Assembly: GCA_018673255.1 (NCBI GenBank)
Contig: JABHDC010000138.1
Coordinates: 1-44,341, forward strand
DNA length: 44,341 nucleotides
Direction of reading: 5' to 3'
Source: Gemmatimonadota bacterium
GTDB taxonomy: Bacteria; Latescibacterota; UBA2968; UBA8231
How positions within the stretch are numbered: the stretch's first letter is position 1; each line of letters starts with the position of its first letter. Below are positions 26,898 through 35,846 of the stretch, piece by piece. A program made the translations under genes and the position numbers. Under the pieces are notes generated by a model. It was not told the origin of the DNA. It worked only from the letters and a program-made list of their open reading frames with translations, and searched no databases.

Positions 26898-27910
26898 TGC
26901 ATGGGTAGGGGGGCGACGAGCCGAACCGTTGCCTGGCCACCCCCATCAACCCTCAGACAGTGACCAGACTCAGCCTGTGCATTGCGGAGATAACCCAGGC
27001 CGATCGTGTCGCCATTGGGTCGTCTCGCAACCGATGAGAGATACCCCACATCGCGGCCCTCATCATGGAGACGTGCGCCCTGCGTGGCCGAAGGAGGGAG
27101 AGTCAAACTCACGAGCCGCTGCTTGATCTTGTCGTAGGCTTCCAGACGCGCGATCACTTCCTGGCCTATGAAACAACCCTTGTTCAGGTCGACGGTGTGG
27201 CCCAACCCGGCTTCCCAGGGATTGTGAGCATCAGTCAGCTCGGCACCACGCGAACCGATTCCGGTGGAGATTCGGTGCAGTTGCCATGCCGTCTCACCAA
27301 CGGGCACGGCAGACGCGGATTGCAGATGGTGCCACAGGTCGTGGATCCGGGCCTTTGCACTGGCAACTCGGATCGTGTCGACGCCCGCCCACTCCTGTCG
27401 GCAATAAACCAGTCCCGAGGTCGTGACGCCGCATGCCGAGGATGAACTGCGGATCTCGGGCATTTGCGCCGAAAGGCAATCCTCAGCGTCAGGGCCGAGG
27501 ACCTCGATCATCGCTTGTGTGGTGTCGGGCGTGGTGAACTGAACCGATTCGCTGAAGATGTATCGGTCGAGCCAGGCTTCCAGAGCGTTGGGCTCCCCGG
27601 GGCCCAGAACGAGCCAACTGACGGCATCCTCAATCCGACATACGTCTGCGCGCTCGACGATCCGGCCGCGCGCGTCCGGAAATACAACTTCCGCACAGTC
27701 ACCTGGTTGAGTGCCTTCGAGGGAAGTGGTGCACATCCTGTGCAGGAAGTCCAGATGATCGGAACCGCCGATGTTCAACCACTGCCAGTGGGAGATTTCG
27801 TGTAGCCCGACGCCACCCGTGATGGCGGTTTCTTCTGCGCTGACGTCGCCGTAATCAGAACGGGGCAGGTCGGCTTCGTCGCTTGCAGTGCTGTGAGTGT
27901 TGTTTTTCAT
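26894..27910 (-). CDS. ygfZ: YgfZ/GcvT-like folate-binding protein
   Basis: YgfZ uses tetrahydrofolate and helps build or repair certain Fe-S clusters. 338 residues with the GcvT fold and the diagnostic KGCFIGQEVIAR (Cys conserved), preceded by NPWEAGLGHTVDLN. The N-terminal 25 residues are polar and variable. It heads the ygfZ-dinB-transporter unit. An Fe-S repair factor coupled to a translesion polymerase is an uncommon pairing; oxidative stress is a possible common theme (inference). Confidence 0.93.
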   Translation of the reverse strand: MKNNTHSTASDEADLPRSDYGDVSAEETAITGGVGLHEISHWQWLNIGGSDHLDFLHRMCTTSLEGTQPGDCAEVVFPDARGRIVERADVCRIEDAVSWLVLGPGEPNALEAWLDRYIFSESVQFTTPDTTQAMIEVLGPDAEDCLSAQMPEIRSSSSACGVTTSGLVYCRQEWAGVDTIRVASAKARIHDLWHHLQSASAVPVGETAWQLHRISTGIGSRGAELTDAHNPWEAGLGHTVDLNKGCFIGQEVIARLEAYDKIKQRLVSLTLPPSATQGARLHDEGRDVGYLSSVARRPNGDTIGLGYLRNAQAESGHCLRVDGGGQATVRLVAPLPMQ

Positions 27911-27973
27911 GAGATGAAACTACCCGTGGTCGGCGGCAGCGGCAATCAGGTCCGGGAACTCAGGTGAGGCCGC

Positions 27974-30900
27974 TCAGGCGAGGTGGTGAATCTCGAATCG
28001 CGAGCCACGATCGGCGTGTTTGGTGACTTCGATCTGAACGGGGAAGGCATTCTTGAGTTCTTCGAGGTGTGTCACGACGATGACCTTGTCGAAGTCGGCG
28101 CAGATACTGTGGATCGATTCCTTCAGTTGTTCCAACCCAGCCCGATCCTGCGTGCCGAAGCCTTCATCGATGATGAGGGTGCGCAATTGCGTTCCGGAGC
28201 GACGCGCCAGGACTTTGGACAGAGCCAGCCGCAAGGCGAAGTCGGTTCGGAATGCCTCTCCACCCGAATACAGGTCGTAGCCACGTTCGCCGATCTCATC
28301 GGCGATCTTGACATCGAGTGTCTCCCGACTCCCGCCGCCCTTCAGGTCGCGGATGGACTCGATCGTGATCTGGATACGGTTGTCCGTCAATCGACGCAGG
28401 ATGGCATTGGCCTCCTCTTCGATCTCAGGAATCGCATGCTCAATGATCAGAGCCTGGATGCCGTCCTTTCCGAAGGCTTCCACCAGTTGTTGATGCAACC
28501 ATGCCTTTGACTGCAGTTGCTGGCGCTGTTGTCGATCCACCTCGGCCTGCGCCGCCAGGCTCGTCAGATGGTCGGCCCGGGTCTGCAGCGCGCCGCGACG
28601 TTCCAGCATCGCATCGCGATCGCGTCGATGCGTCTCCACTTCTGTCGTCGCTTGTGCGCACACCTCTTCGACACCGGCCAACTCGTTCAGCAGGGCGCTC
28701 CGTTCGGCCTGGCGCTCGACGACCTCACGCTGTCGTTCGACCTGCCGGTCCCTCTCCTGCAGCAAGGCGGAAAGTTGAGTGGCATCCTGCTCGCGACGTA
28801 CCCGTGCGGCGCGCAGACGCTCCAGTTGCAGTGGTGCCTCTTCGAGTTGCCTTACCCGCTGCACCAGTTGTCGATGCCGGTCTTCATTCACGTCGAGTGC
28901 CTGGATCTGTTGCGACAGATTGTCACGCAGGGCGAAGGCTTCAGGTGCCAGTTCTGACGAAGAGAGTCGGATCTGGGCCGCCGCAATCTTCGCACTTGAG
29001 ACCTCGGCCTGCTCGCCCGCTTCGTGCAGTTGACGCTTGGCGTCTTCAAGACGCTGAACCTGTGCCTCCGCTTCGCCACCGGTGGCCTGCGCCTCGGCGT
29101 GTTCGAGACGCTCGGGACAGTAGTCGATCCCCGCCATGGCGGCGTCCGTGGCCGCTAGCTGCTGCCGAGTCGCGGTGCCGTAGGACTCTTCCTGAAGTGT
29201 GCCCTGCAGGGCCAGGATTTCTTCGTTCATCGCGACAACTGTCTGTTCGGACTGGACCAGCGCAGCCTCGCGACTTCGCAGGGAGGCGAGCCGATGCTGT
29301 TGCTGGCTTACCCGTTCATCAACCGCCGACAATTCTGCGTAGCGTGATCTGCGACGGACCAGCTCGCCCTGCATCTGTTCGAGTTCAGAGTCGAGTGCAC
29401 TCAACTGCGATTCCAGTGCAGCACGCTGCTGCGAAAATTCGGAATCAAGATGGGCCTGATGTTCTTCATCCAGATGTGTTCCGCACAGGGGGCAGGAGGC
29501 CGCCTCGGATGTCTCCAGTTGAGTCTGTCGTAGATCAAGACGACTCAGCTCATCGGCTCGATCCGCGCGTCGTTGCTGGCGCTGTTCTTTCTGTGAACGG
29601 AGCATCGCGCCAGACTCAGCCAGTTCGCGACGCATCGCGGCTTCCTGCTCAGCCGCCGCCAATGCCGCCTCCGCATCGAGGATCTCTTCGCTCAGGCCGG
29701 GGCGCCCTCCGAGTTGTTCATCGATCGCAGTGCGCTGAGTCTGAATGAGGGAGAGCCGTTCCTGTAGTCGCTGCTGCTCCAGTTCAACCCTGTGCTGAAG
29801 CTGTTGTCGCTGGCGTGCCAGTTCCTCCCAGGCCCGTCGGTGCTCGCGCTGGCGGGCCACCTGATCGCGCGCCTGCGTGACCAGGAGCCAGGCCGCTTCG
29901 ATCTGGGCACTCTGAGCCAGCAGGAGTTGGCAGCGTTTCTCTTCTGAACGCGCTGTGTCGTGACGTTCCTGCCAGCGCGCCAGATCCTGCTCTAATTCAT
30001 GGCGGGCAGTTGCGATCCGCTGTTCGGCCGCGGCGTGTTGTTGTTCCAGCAGGCGCAATTCGTCCCGTCGTCGTTCGCTGGACTGCAACTCCTCAAGTCG
30101 CTGCGAGCGTTCCAGGGCGTCGGCCTCGATCTGTGGGGCCTGGTCGATGAGTGCGTCGTCTTCAAGGGTCTGCCCGCGGAGTCGGGCTTCCTCAAGCTTC
30201 AGTTTCTCCAGCCCCTGCTCCAGTTCCTGTAACAGACCCGCATCCCACGTTTGCTCGCGGCGCAGGCTCTGTGACCGGTTGAGGCGTTCGCTCTGTTGTG
30301 CCAGCTCCGCTTCGGCGGCCGCCAGTTCCTGGCTGATCTCGCCAAGGCGCCGGGTGACCTGTTCCAGTTCAGCAACCGTCGCTTCACGGGTGGCCAGTTG
30401 CTGATCGGCCTCTTCAATGCGTTGTGACAACTGTAGTTGGCGCCGATCCAGATCAGAGAGTCTCTGACGCGCATGCTCCTGAAGCCGATCATACCGTTCG
30501 ACACCGAGAATACGTCCGAGCAATTCCTTGCGTTCACGCGGACTTTTCCGTGTGAACGCATCGGCTTGCCCCTGCAGGAGGAAGGCTGAATTGGTGAATG
30601 TGTCATAGTCCATGGACAGCAACTGATCGATCCGTCGCTGAGTGACGGACGGTGAACCTGCTTCGGTCAGCGGACGGAATTGCTCGCTATCCGCATCAAA
30701 GATCTGCAACTCAAGTTCACTTGTACTTGACTTTGGACGGCGACGGTAGCTGCGCAGGACGCGATAACGCGAGACGCCGAGGTCGAAGGTGAACTCCACG
30801 GCCATGTGGGTGGCGCCGAGGCGCAACAAACCTTCGTCCGGCTTGCGATCGTGGCGGCCCTTGCGCGCCTGTCCCCACAAGGCATAGGTGAGTGCATCGA

Positions 30901-31027
30901 GGAGGGCCGATTTGCCGTGTCCATTGTCGCCACTGAGGCAGGCGACACGGAAGCCGGTGAAGTCCAGGGTCTGCGCCTCATCGCCATAGCTGAGGAAGTT
31001 TCTCAGTGTCAGCGAGACCGGGATCAT
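27974..31027 (-). CDS. sbcC: Exonuclease subunit SbcC (Rad50-like)
   Basis: ATPase of the SbcCD nuclease that opens hairpins and blocked DNA ends. 1017 residues: N-terminal MIPVSLTLRNFLSYGD with Walker A GDNGHGKSALLDAL, Q-loop LLQGQADAFTRKSP, two very long coiled coils rich in Gln/Glu/Arg, the zinc hook CPLCGTHL near residue 510, and a C-terminal ATPase part with YDLYSGGEAFRTDFALRLAL (signature motif) and Walker B TLIIDEGFGTQD. Complete. ATG overlaps the sbcD stop by four bases (ATGA). Confidence 0.97.
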   Translation of the reverse strand: MIPVSLTLRNFLSYGDEAQTLDFTGFRVACLSGDNGHGKSALLDALTYALWGQARKGRHDRKPDEGLLRLGATHMAVEFTFDLGVSRYRVLRSYRRRPKSSTSELELQIFDADSEQFRPLTEAGSPSVTQRRIDQLLSMDYDTFTNSAFLLQGQADAFTRKSPRERKELLGRILGVERYDRLQEHARQRLSDLDRRQLQLSQRIEEADQQLATREATVAELEQVTRRLGEISQELAAAEAELAQQSERLNRSQSLRREQTWDAGLLQELEQGLEKLKLEEARLRGQTLEDDALIDQAPQIEADALERSQRLEELQSSERRRDELRLLEQQHAAAEQRIATARHELEQDLARWQERHDTARSEEKRCQLLLAQSAQIEAAWLLVTQARDQVARQREHRRAWEELARQRQQLQHRVELEQQRLQERLSLIQTQRTAIDEQLGGRPGLSEEILDAEAALAAAEQEAAMRRELAESGAMLRSQKEQRQQRRADRADELSRLDLRQTQLETSEAASCPLCGTHLDEEHQAHLDSEFSQQRAALESQLSALDSELEQMQGELVRRRSRYAELSAVDERVSQQQHRLASLRSREAALVQSEQTVVAMNEEILALQGTLQEESYGTATRQQLAATDAAMAGIDYCPERLEHAEAQATGGEAEAQVQRLEDAKRQLHEAGEQAEVSSAKIAAAQIRLSSSELAPEAFALRDNLSQQIQALDVNEDRHRQLVQRVRQLEEAPLQLERLRAARVRREQDATQLSALLQERDRQVERQREVVERQAERSALLNELAGVEEVCAQATTEVETHRRDRDAMLERRGALQTRADHLTSLAAQAEVDRQQRQQLQSKAWLHQQLVEAFGKDGIQALIIEHAIPEIEEEANAILRRLTDNRIQITIESIRDLKGGGSRETLDVKIADEIGERGYDLYSGGEAFRTDFALRLALSKVLARRSGTQLRTLIIDEGFGTQDRAGLEQLKESIHSICADFDKVIVVTHLEELKNAFPVQIEVTKHADRGSRFEIHHLA

Positions 31028-32292
31028 TCGGTCTCTCCGCGCAGTTCGAGTTCGAGATCACGTTCTATTTCGGCCGCCAGCTGTCTCAAAGGTTGATGAT
31101 GTGAGGCGAGATCGGGCCGGTTTTCGAGATAACGATCGAGGGCCTCAGCCGTCGACAGATCGCCATGGAGGCCGGCACGCCGTTGCCGTTCGCGGGGGGC
31201 GATCGCTGGCAGGAGTCCTGCGACAACGTGAGCCGGTTCCAGGGCGAGGCGTAGTCGTGCAGGGTCCAGGACAGGCGCGCCGGGGTCAACCGAATACCGA
31301 ATCCGTACGATGGCGCCGTCGATCTCAGCGGCCGTGATGGCTGTCTCAAGGCAGGCGGTGGGATCGTCGTGGCCACGCGCATCGACATCGATCGTGAGCA
31401 TGGGACGTGGCGCAGAGGACACGAACTGCACCGTGGTTCTGCGTGTCGAAGCATCACGCGTCACAGAATCCCCAGTGGCTCCCGCCTCGATATCGACGAT
31501 GCAGCCGCCCTTCTGTTCGTGCTCCTCGCCGAAATCGACACGCTCGATGCTGCCAGAGTAGACGACAGGGGGATGGTCGTTCAGGATCTGGTGTTTGTGC
31601 ACGTGACCCAGGGCAACATAATCGAAGCGGGGATCGGCAAGTTGTCCGGTGAGCAGTGTCGGGTCATTGCCGATGAGGGCTGTCCGCTCCGCACCTGAAT
31701 AGGTGGCTTCTGCTGCGGCAACGTGGGCCAGGAGGACCGCCGGCTGTGAGGCGTCCAATTGGGATGCCATGTCTTGTATCTGTGATGCGCAGATCCGTCG
31801 GATCTCTCGCTGTACCTCTTCAGGGGAGAGCGAGCGATAGTCATCGAGTGTGAGCAGCCAGTGTCGCGTCGGCCAGGGCAGGGCAGCGATCTGCAGGGGA
31901 CCGGCGGCCGTGCTGATCGTCTGCAGGCCAGGTCGCCGATAGATGTGGGTCAGCGGCAGGTCCAGAGCTGTGAAAACGTCCACGGATGTGGCGCGACCGA
32001 CGGCTGCAGGCGTATCGTGATTCCCAACAACGAGGGCCAGGGGGATTCCCGCTTCCTGCAAGCGGCGCAACTGCTCGGCGAATTCGCGCTGCCAGGTCGG
32101 ATTCGGCGCGGGCGTGCGGTATACGTCACCGGCGAGCAGCACGGCATCGAACTGTTCTGAGATGGCCTGGTCGAGGAGGCCGGCCAAAGATTGGACGAAG
32201 TCCTGCAGGCGGGTGTGCAGTCCGGTACCGGAATCGATTCGGCCGTAATTCTCGATCCCAAGATGAAGATCGGCGAGATGAAGTAAGCGCAC
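31024..32292 (-). CDS. sbcD: Exonuclease subunit SbcD (Mre11-like)
   Basis: Metallophosphoesterase partner of SbcC, a manganese-dependent 3'-5' and hairpin endonuclease. 422 residues with phosphodiesterase motifs LHLADLHLG, LLAGDVYR, LVVGNHDTP, LLAHVAAAE and FDYVALGHVHKHQ in order, then a capping region and a C-terminal helical part that binds the SbcC coiled coil. It is the first gene of a coupled sbcD-sbcC unit and diverges from greA. Confidence 0.97.
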   Translation of the reverse strand: MRLLHLADLHLGIENYGRIDSGTGLHTRLQDFVQSLAGLLDQAISEQFDAVLLAGDVYRTPAPNPTWQREFAEQLRRLQEAGIPLALVVGNHDTPAAVGRATSVDVFTALDLPLTHIYRRPGLQTISTAAGPLQIAALPWPTRHWLLTLDDYRSLSPEEVQREIRRICASQIQDMASQLDASQPAVLLAHVAAAEATYSGAERTALIGNDPTLLTGQLADPRFDYVALGHVHKHQILNDHPPVVYSGSIERVDFGEEHEQKGGCIVDIEAGATGDSVTRDASTRRTTVQFVSSAPRPMLTIDVDARGHDDPTACLETAITAAEIDGAIVRIRYSVDPGAPVLDPARLRLALEPAHVVAGLLPAIAPRERQRRAGLHGDLSTAEALDRYLENRPDLASHHQPLRQLAAEIERDLELELRGETE

Positions 32293-32441
32293 GGGTCCTG
32301 TCTTGGTCCGTCACCATCGGGTGGCGACCTGAGTCGAAGTAGTAGGGAGAGGACAGGGGAGATGAGCGGCGCCGAGGGGGGTCGTCGCCGCGACGATCGT
32401 AATGTAGACGGCCGATCGACCCCGCGAAAGCGTTCATTTGC

Positions 32442-32470
32442 TTGCCCCGATGGGGGGCCGGCGCTATATT
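32442..32470 (+). promoter_or_regulatory. Probable sigma-70 promoter of greA
   Basis: TTGCCC (32442-32447), 17-base spacer, TATATT (32465-32470). The start would be near 32477, about 130 bases before greA. The sbcD-greA gap (32293-32605) holds this promoter and the terminator hairpin below; the rest shows nothing clear. Confidence 0.7.
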
Positions 32471-32495
32471 GGAGAAGTCATTTTTGTCACACTGC

Positions 32496-32531
32496 AGCGG
32501 AAGCGGCCCTGGGTCATGCTTCCGCTTTTTG
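32496..32531 (+). terminator. Terminator-like hairpin in the greA leader (attenuator candidate)
   Basis: AGCGGAAGC (32496-32504) pairs perfectly with GCTTCCGCT (32518-32526), followed by TTTTT (32526-32530). It lies between the promoter and greA, so most transcripts may stop after about 50 bases. E. coli greA also has a leader terminator that yields small RNAs (GraL), which makes this arrangement meaningful. Confidence 0.85.
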
Positions 32532-32605
32532 TATACCTGCGCAGATGGCCGATGACGGTCCCAGAGATGGGTGCGTCTGGCTGGGATGTGGGTAGAGGGA
32601 TGGTT

Positions 32606-33076
32606 ATGTCAGACGTGTATTTGTCCCGTGATGGGATGCAGAAGCTTCAGAATGAGCTCAAGGAGCTGAAATCCACGGAGCGCCCTGAAGTTCGTGTCGC
32701 CCTGAAGCGAGCGCGCGAATTCGGCGATCTGTCCGAAAACGCCGAATACTCTGCGGCCAAGGAGCGTCTGATGTTCCTCGAACAGAGGATCGGCAGACTC
32801 GAGGAGACTCTGAGTCGGGCGCGTCTGATCGAGAACGAGAATATCCCCGATGATAAGGTGTATATCGGCGCGACAGTCGAACTCGAAGACCTCGTGAAAA
32901 AGCGCGAACTGACCTACGTGCTCGTCTCGCCCGAGGAAGCGGACTTCGAAGAAGGCAAGATCTCCACGGTCTCGCCGATTGGCCGGGGCCTGCTGGGCAA
33001 GGAAGAAGGAGATGAAGTCGAGATCGATGTACCTGCAGGTAAGCTTAACTATCGGATCCTGAAGATCTCCCGCTGA
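32606..33076 (+). CDS. greA: Transcription elongation factor GreA
   Basis: Enters the RNA polymerase secondary channel and stimulates cleavage of backtracked RNA. 156 residues: coiled-coil N-terminus MSDVYLSRDGMQKLQNEL with KRAREFGDLSENAEYSAAKE containing the acidic tip residues (Asp and Glu), then the FKBP-like C-terminal domain (GATVELEDL, ISTVSPIGRGLLGKEEGDEV). ATG 32606 is chosen because GAGGG lies about six bases upstream; ATG 32600 is too close to that site, and an open extension back to 32438 would read through the leader hairpin. The sigma-54 regulator begins 75 bases downstream with no terminator between. Confidence 0.96.
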   Translation: MSDVYLSRDGMQKLQNELKELKSTERPEVRVALKRAREFGDLSENAEYSAAKERLMFLEQRIGRLEETLSRARLIENENIPDDKVYIGATVELEDLVKKRELTYVLVSPEEADFEEGKISTVSPIGRGLLGKEEGDEVEIDVPAGKLNYRILKISR

Positions 33077-33151
33077 AGAAGGCTCCCGCCTTGCGATTGC
33101 GGCGTCCTGGCCGCGATCATCTGTCACGATCTTGCCGTCCACAGGCTCGGC

Positions 33152-35572
33152 TTGCCACGCTCTGACTACATACCCACAGCGGAGCAGCAGCTCTGGCGCG
33201 ATGCGCTGGCCCTGATTGCGCAGACGCCGGATTCACTCCACGCAGGTGTCGCGCGCCTGGCCGATCTGGTCCGAGAGCACCTTGGCGTTGATCGATGCGA
33301 TATCTTTTTGCTGGATCCGCGTCTGGATGAGCTCATCCTGCAGCAGCTGCAGGATACAGATCGGCCCGTGCGAATGAAGATTGGGGCCGGGATCACCGGT
33401 CTGGCGGCCCTCCAGAGGCAGACCCTTCACGTACCCCAGATGGCCAAGGACCCCCGCTCGGTCGAGATCGGCGACAGCCCGAGTTTCAGCAGCATTCTCG
33501 CTGTGCCTATCCTAAGTGGTGTCGATCTGGCTGGGATCGTGAACCTTCAAACGGTGGCGACACGCCATTTCGAAGAGCAGGAAACCATCTTCGTTGAACG
33601 TGTCATCTGCCCCCTTGTGCTCCTGTTGGTCAATGCCTGGCGGTCGCACGGCGACCTGAAGCAGAGAAATAGCCAGATCCAGGCACTCAATGAACTCGGG
33701 CAGGCGATGAACTCGGGACTGGGACTGGACGAGTCTCTCGAGCTTATCGCCTCGCGCGCGGCCGAAACCCTGTCTGCACGAGGGTCTGCCATCCGACTTC
33801 TCGTCAGTGACGGCTCTCTGGCGCTGGCAACCTTGTTCACCCTGGAAGAGGGTAAGGTTGACACGACCTACGAGAAGCGGATCGCCGAATTCGTCGCTGC
33901 CACCGGAGAGCCAATTCTCATCGACGACCTACGAACCGATGACCGGCCGGGCAGACTGGGCTCGTCACTGGTCAGTGTGCCCCTCGTTCTTGAGGAGCGA
34001 GTCGTGGGCACGCTCACTCTGATGGACAAGATGACGACCGCTTCGGGACGTCGTTTGTTCTCCGACGATGATGTGAGTGTGCTTTTTGCACTCTCCAGCC
34101 AGATTGCTGCTGAGATCGAGGATATTCGACTCACCTCTCGTCTGCAGGAACTGGTGCGCAGCGAGCGCCAGCAGGGCCAGCAGTTGCGCAGCCTCTACAA
34201 TCGATCGCGGGCTCTTCTGGAGTCGATTTCCGATGGATTGCTGGCCATCGACCGTGAGGGTACGATTCTCGAGGCGAACACCGTCGCCCGACGGATTCTC
34301 GGCCGTCGAGCCGAGGAGATTGAGGGTGGATTGGTCTCGCGCTTTGTCGATGACAATCCGCCGCTGTCACGCTGGCTCGAACGAGGTGAACAATTCTCCA
34401 GCCGTGTCATCACCCTGCTGTGCCGGGACGGCAAAGTGGCGGCGATGGCCAATCTCCAGCCCGTTTACGATGAAGAGCAGCAACCGACGGGTGCTGTTCT
34501 CACCTTTCGCGAGATGGGAGAGGTTGGGCGCCTGGTGAACCGAGTCATCGGTGTGCAGAGGACGTTCACCTTCGATGACATCCTGGGCGAGAGTCCGGTC
34601 ATCGAGAAGACGAAGGAACTGGCACGCGTCGCGGCTGGCACGGCGTCCAATATCCTCATTCAGGGCGAAACCGGTACAGGCAAGGAGGTCTTTGCGCAGG
34701 CCATCCACAATGCCAGTGCCTTCAGTGAGGGGCCCTTCCTGGCAATAAACTGCGCTGCCTTGCCGCGCGATCTGATCGAGAGCGAGTTGTTCGGTTATGT
34801 CGAGGGTGCATTCACCGGCGCCAGCCGCAAGGGGCGCCTTGGAAAATTCGAACTGGCGAGTGGCGGCACGATCTTTCTGGATGAGATTGGTGAGATTCCG
34901 GCCGAAGTTCAGGTGAAGCTTCTTAGAGTGTTGCAGGAGAAGGCGATAGTCCGTGTTGGGGGAGACCGAACAATCCCTGTAGATTGCCGACTGATCGCTG
35001 CCACGAATCGCGATCTGCACAGGGCTGTTGCTGAAGGCGTCTTCCGCCAGGACCTGCTATATCGCCTCGACGTGATCAGCATTGATGTTCCTCCTGTGCG
35101 GGAGCGCCAGGGCGATCTGCCCATCTTCGTGGCGAGATTTCTCGAGACTTTTGCAGAACGTAATGGGAAGGTGATCGAGGGCATCGCACCGGAGGCCCTG
35201 GCCCGAATGGAGGCCTACGACTGGCCGGGGAATGTGCGTGAGGTGGAGAATGTCATCGAGCATGCTGTGGCTATGACTCGGCAGCGGTGGGTGACAACTG
35301 AAGACATGCCTCCTTTCCGTGCGGTAGCCAGTGGCTCGTCAACTGCGACTCCTCCCGATCTCGAAGCCACGAGTGTGGGTCTCGAGGGAGCCGTGGCTCG
35401 ACACGAAGCTGCTCAACGAGCGATGTATCTTGAGGCGCTGAAAACAAGCAGTGGCGACATCAATCAGGCGGCAAGTCTACTTGGCATGAGCCGGGCAACG
35501 TTCTACCGACATCTCCGGAAGCATGGCCTGAAGTCGATTGTCTCTCGAATGAGACGAGAGGCGCATAATTGA
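33152..35572 (+). CDS. Sigma-54-dependent transcriptional activator, GAF-GAF-PAS-AAA+-Fis
   Basis: An enhancer-binding protein that drives open-complex formation by sigma-54 RNA polymerase. 806 residues: GAF domain about 20-165, second GAF about 185-325, a short coil, PAS about 350-460, AAA+ core about 475-710, Fis-type helix-turn-helix about 765-800 (GDINQAASLLGMSRATFYRH). Core motifs are intact: Walker A GETGTGKE at 505, sigma-54-contacting GAFTGA at 552, Walker B GGTIFLDEIGE, and arginine-finger region LYRLDVISIDVPPVRER. No receiver domain, so it senses small ligands or redox state rather than a kinase. Start TTG 33152. A -24/-12 promoter lies 208 bases after its stop, in front of the zinc-repeat gene. 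Confidence 0.95.
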   Translation: MPRSDYIPTAEQQLWRDALALIAQTPDSLHAGVARLADLVREHLGVDRCDIFLLDPRLDELILQQLQDTDRPVRMKIGAGITGLAALQRQTLHVPQMAKDPRSVEIGDSPSFSSILAVPILSGVDLAGIVNLQTVATRHFEEQETIFVERVICPLVLLLVNAWRSHGDLKQRNSQIQALNELGQAMNSGLGLDESLELIASRAAETLSARGSAIRLLVSDGSLALATLFTLEEGKVDTTYEKRIAEFVAATGEPILIDDLRTDDRPGRLGSSLVSVPLVLEERVVGTLTLMDKMTTASGRRLFSDDDVSVLFALSSQIAAEIEDIRLTSRLQELVRSERQQGQQLRSLYNRSRALLESISDGLLAIDREGTILEANTVARRILGRRAEEIEGGLVSRFVDDNPPLSRWLERGEQFSSRVITLLCRDGKVAAMANLQPVYDEEQQPTGAVLTFREMGEVGRLVNRVIGVQRTFTFDDILGESPVIEKTKELARVAAGTASNILIQGETGTGKEVFAQAIHNASAFSEGPFLAINCAALPRDLIESELFGYVEGAFTGASRKGRLGKFELASGGTIFLDEIGEIPAEVQVKLLRVLQEKAIVRVGGDRTIPVDCRLIAATNRDLHRAVAEGVFRQDLLYRLDVISIDVPPVRERQGDLPIFVARFLETFAERNGKVIEGIAPEALARMEAYDWPGNVREVENVIEHAVAMTRQRWVTTEDMPPFRAVASGSSTATPPDLEATSVGLEGAVARHEAAQRAMYLEALKTSSGDINQAASLLGMSRATFYRHLRKHGLKSIVSRMRREAHN

Positions 35573-35632
35573 GATTTATAGTCTAACTTGTTTTTAGGAC
35601 GTCAATTACACACGAATTTCTGATGGTCGATG

Positions 35633-35644
35633 TCTCAATTGTGA
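35633..35644. promoter_or_regulatory. Near-palindrome, possible activator-binding site
   Basis: TCTCAATTGTGA is symmetric in 10 of 12 positions around CAATTG. It lies about 136 bases upstream of the -24/-12 promoter in the AT-rich gap, the usual distance for an enhancer of a sigma-54 activator. The rest of 35573-35779 is AT-rich with no gene seen. Confidence 0.35.
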
Positions 35645-35779
35645 TACGAGTGGCATATTCTCGATTGGGTGTATGAGTTGAAGCATTGGATCATATGGAG
35701 TCTGTAAATGGTTGGCGGACAGTAGATTGAGTTCTGTTGAATCGTTGCAGGAGAGCATAGCGACGACGCATTGCATATG

Positions 35780-35795
35780 TGGCATGAAAGTTGCA
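35780..35795 (+). promoter_or_regulatory. Sigma-54 (-24/-12) promoter
   Basis: TGGCATG, four bases, TTGCA: GG at 35781-35782 and GC at 35793-35794 with exactly ten bases between them, and 11 of 12 bases of the TGGCACG-N4-TTGCA consensus. Transcription would begin near 35806, about 40 bases before the zinc-repeat gene. It directly follows the sigma-54 activator gene. Confidence 0.8.
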
Positions 35796-35846
35796 AGGGT
35801 TCAGTGAAATACGCAATCACTGATCCACTTGCCAGGTATGTCGAAT

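Noticed and set aside
28501..29748. 415-codon plus-strand open frame
   Set aside because: Antisense to sbcC coiled coil; Arg/Pro/Ala-rich low-complexity shadow.
32438..32605. 54-residue N-terminal extension of greA
   Set aside because: Reads through the promoter and terminator hairpin and is not part of GreA.
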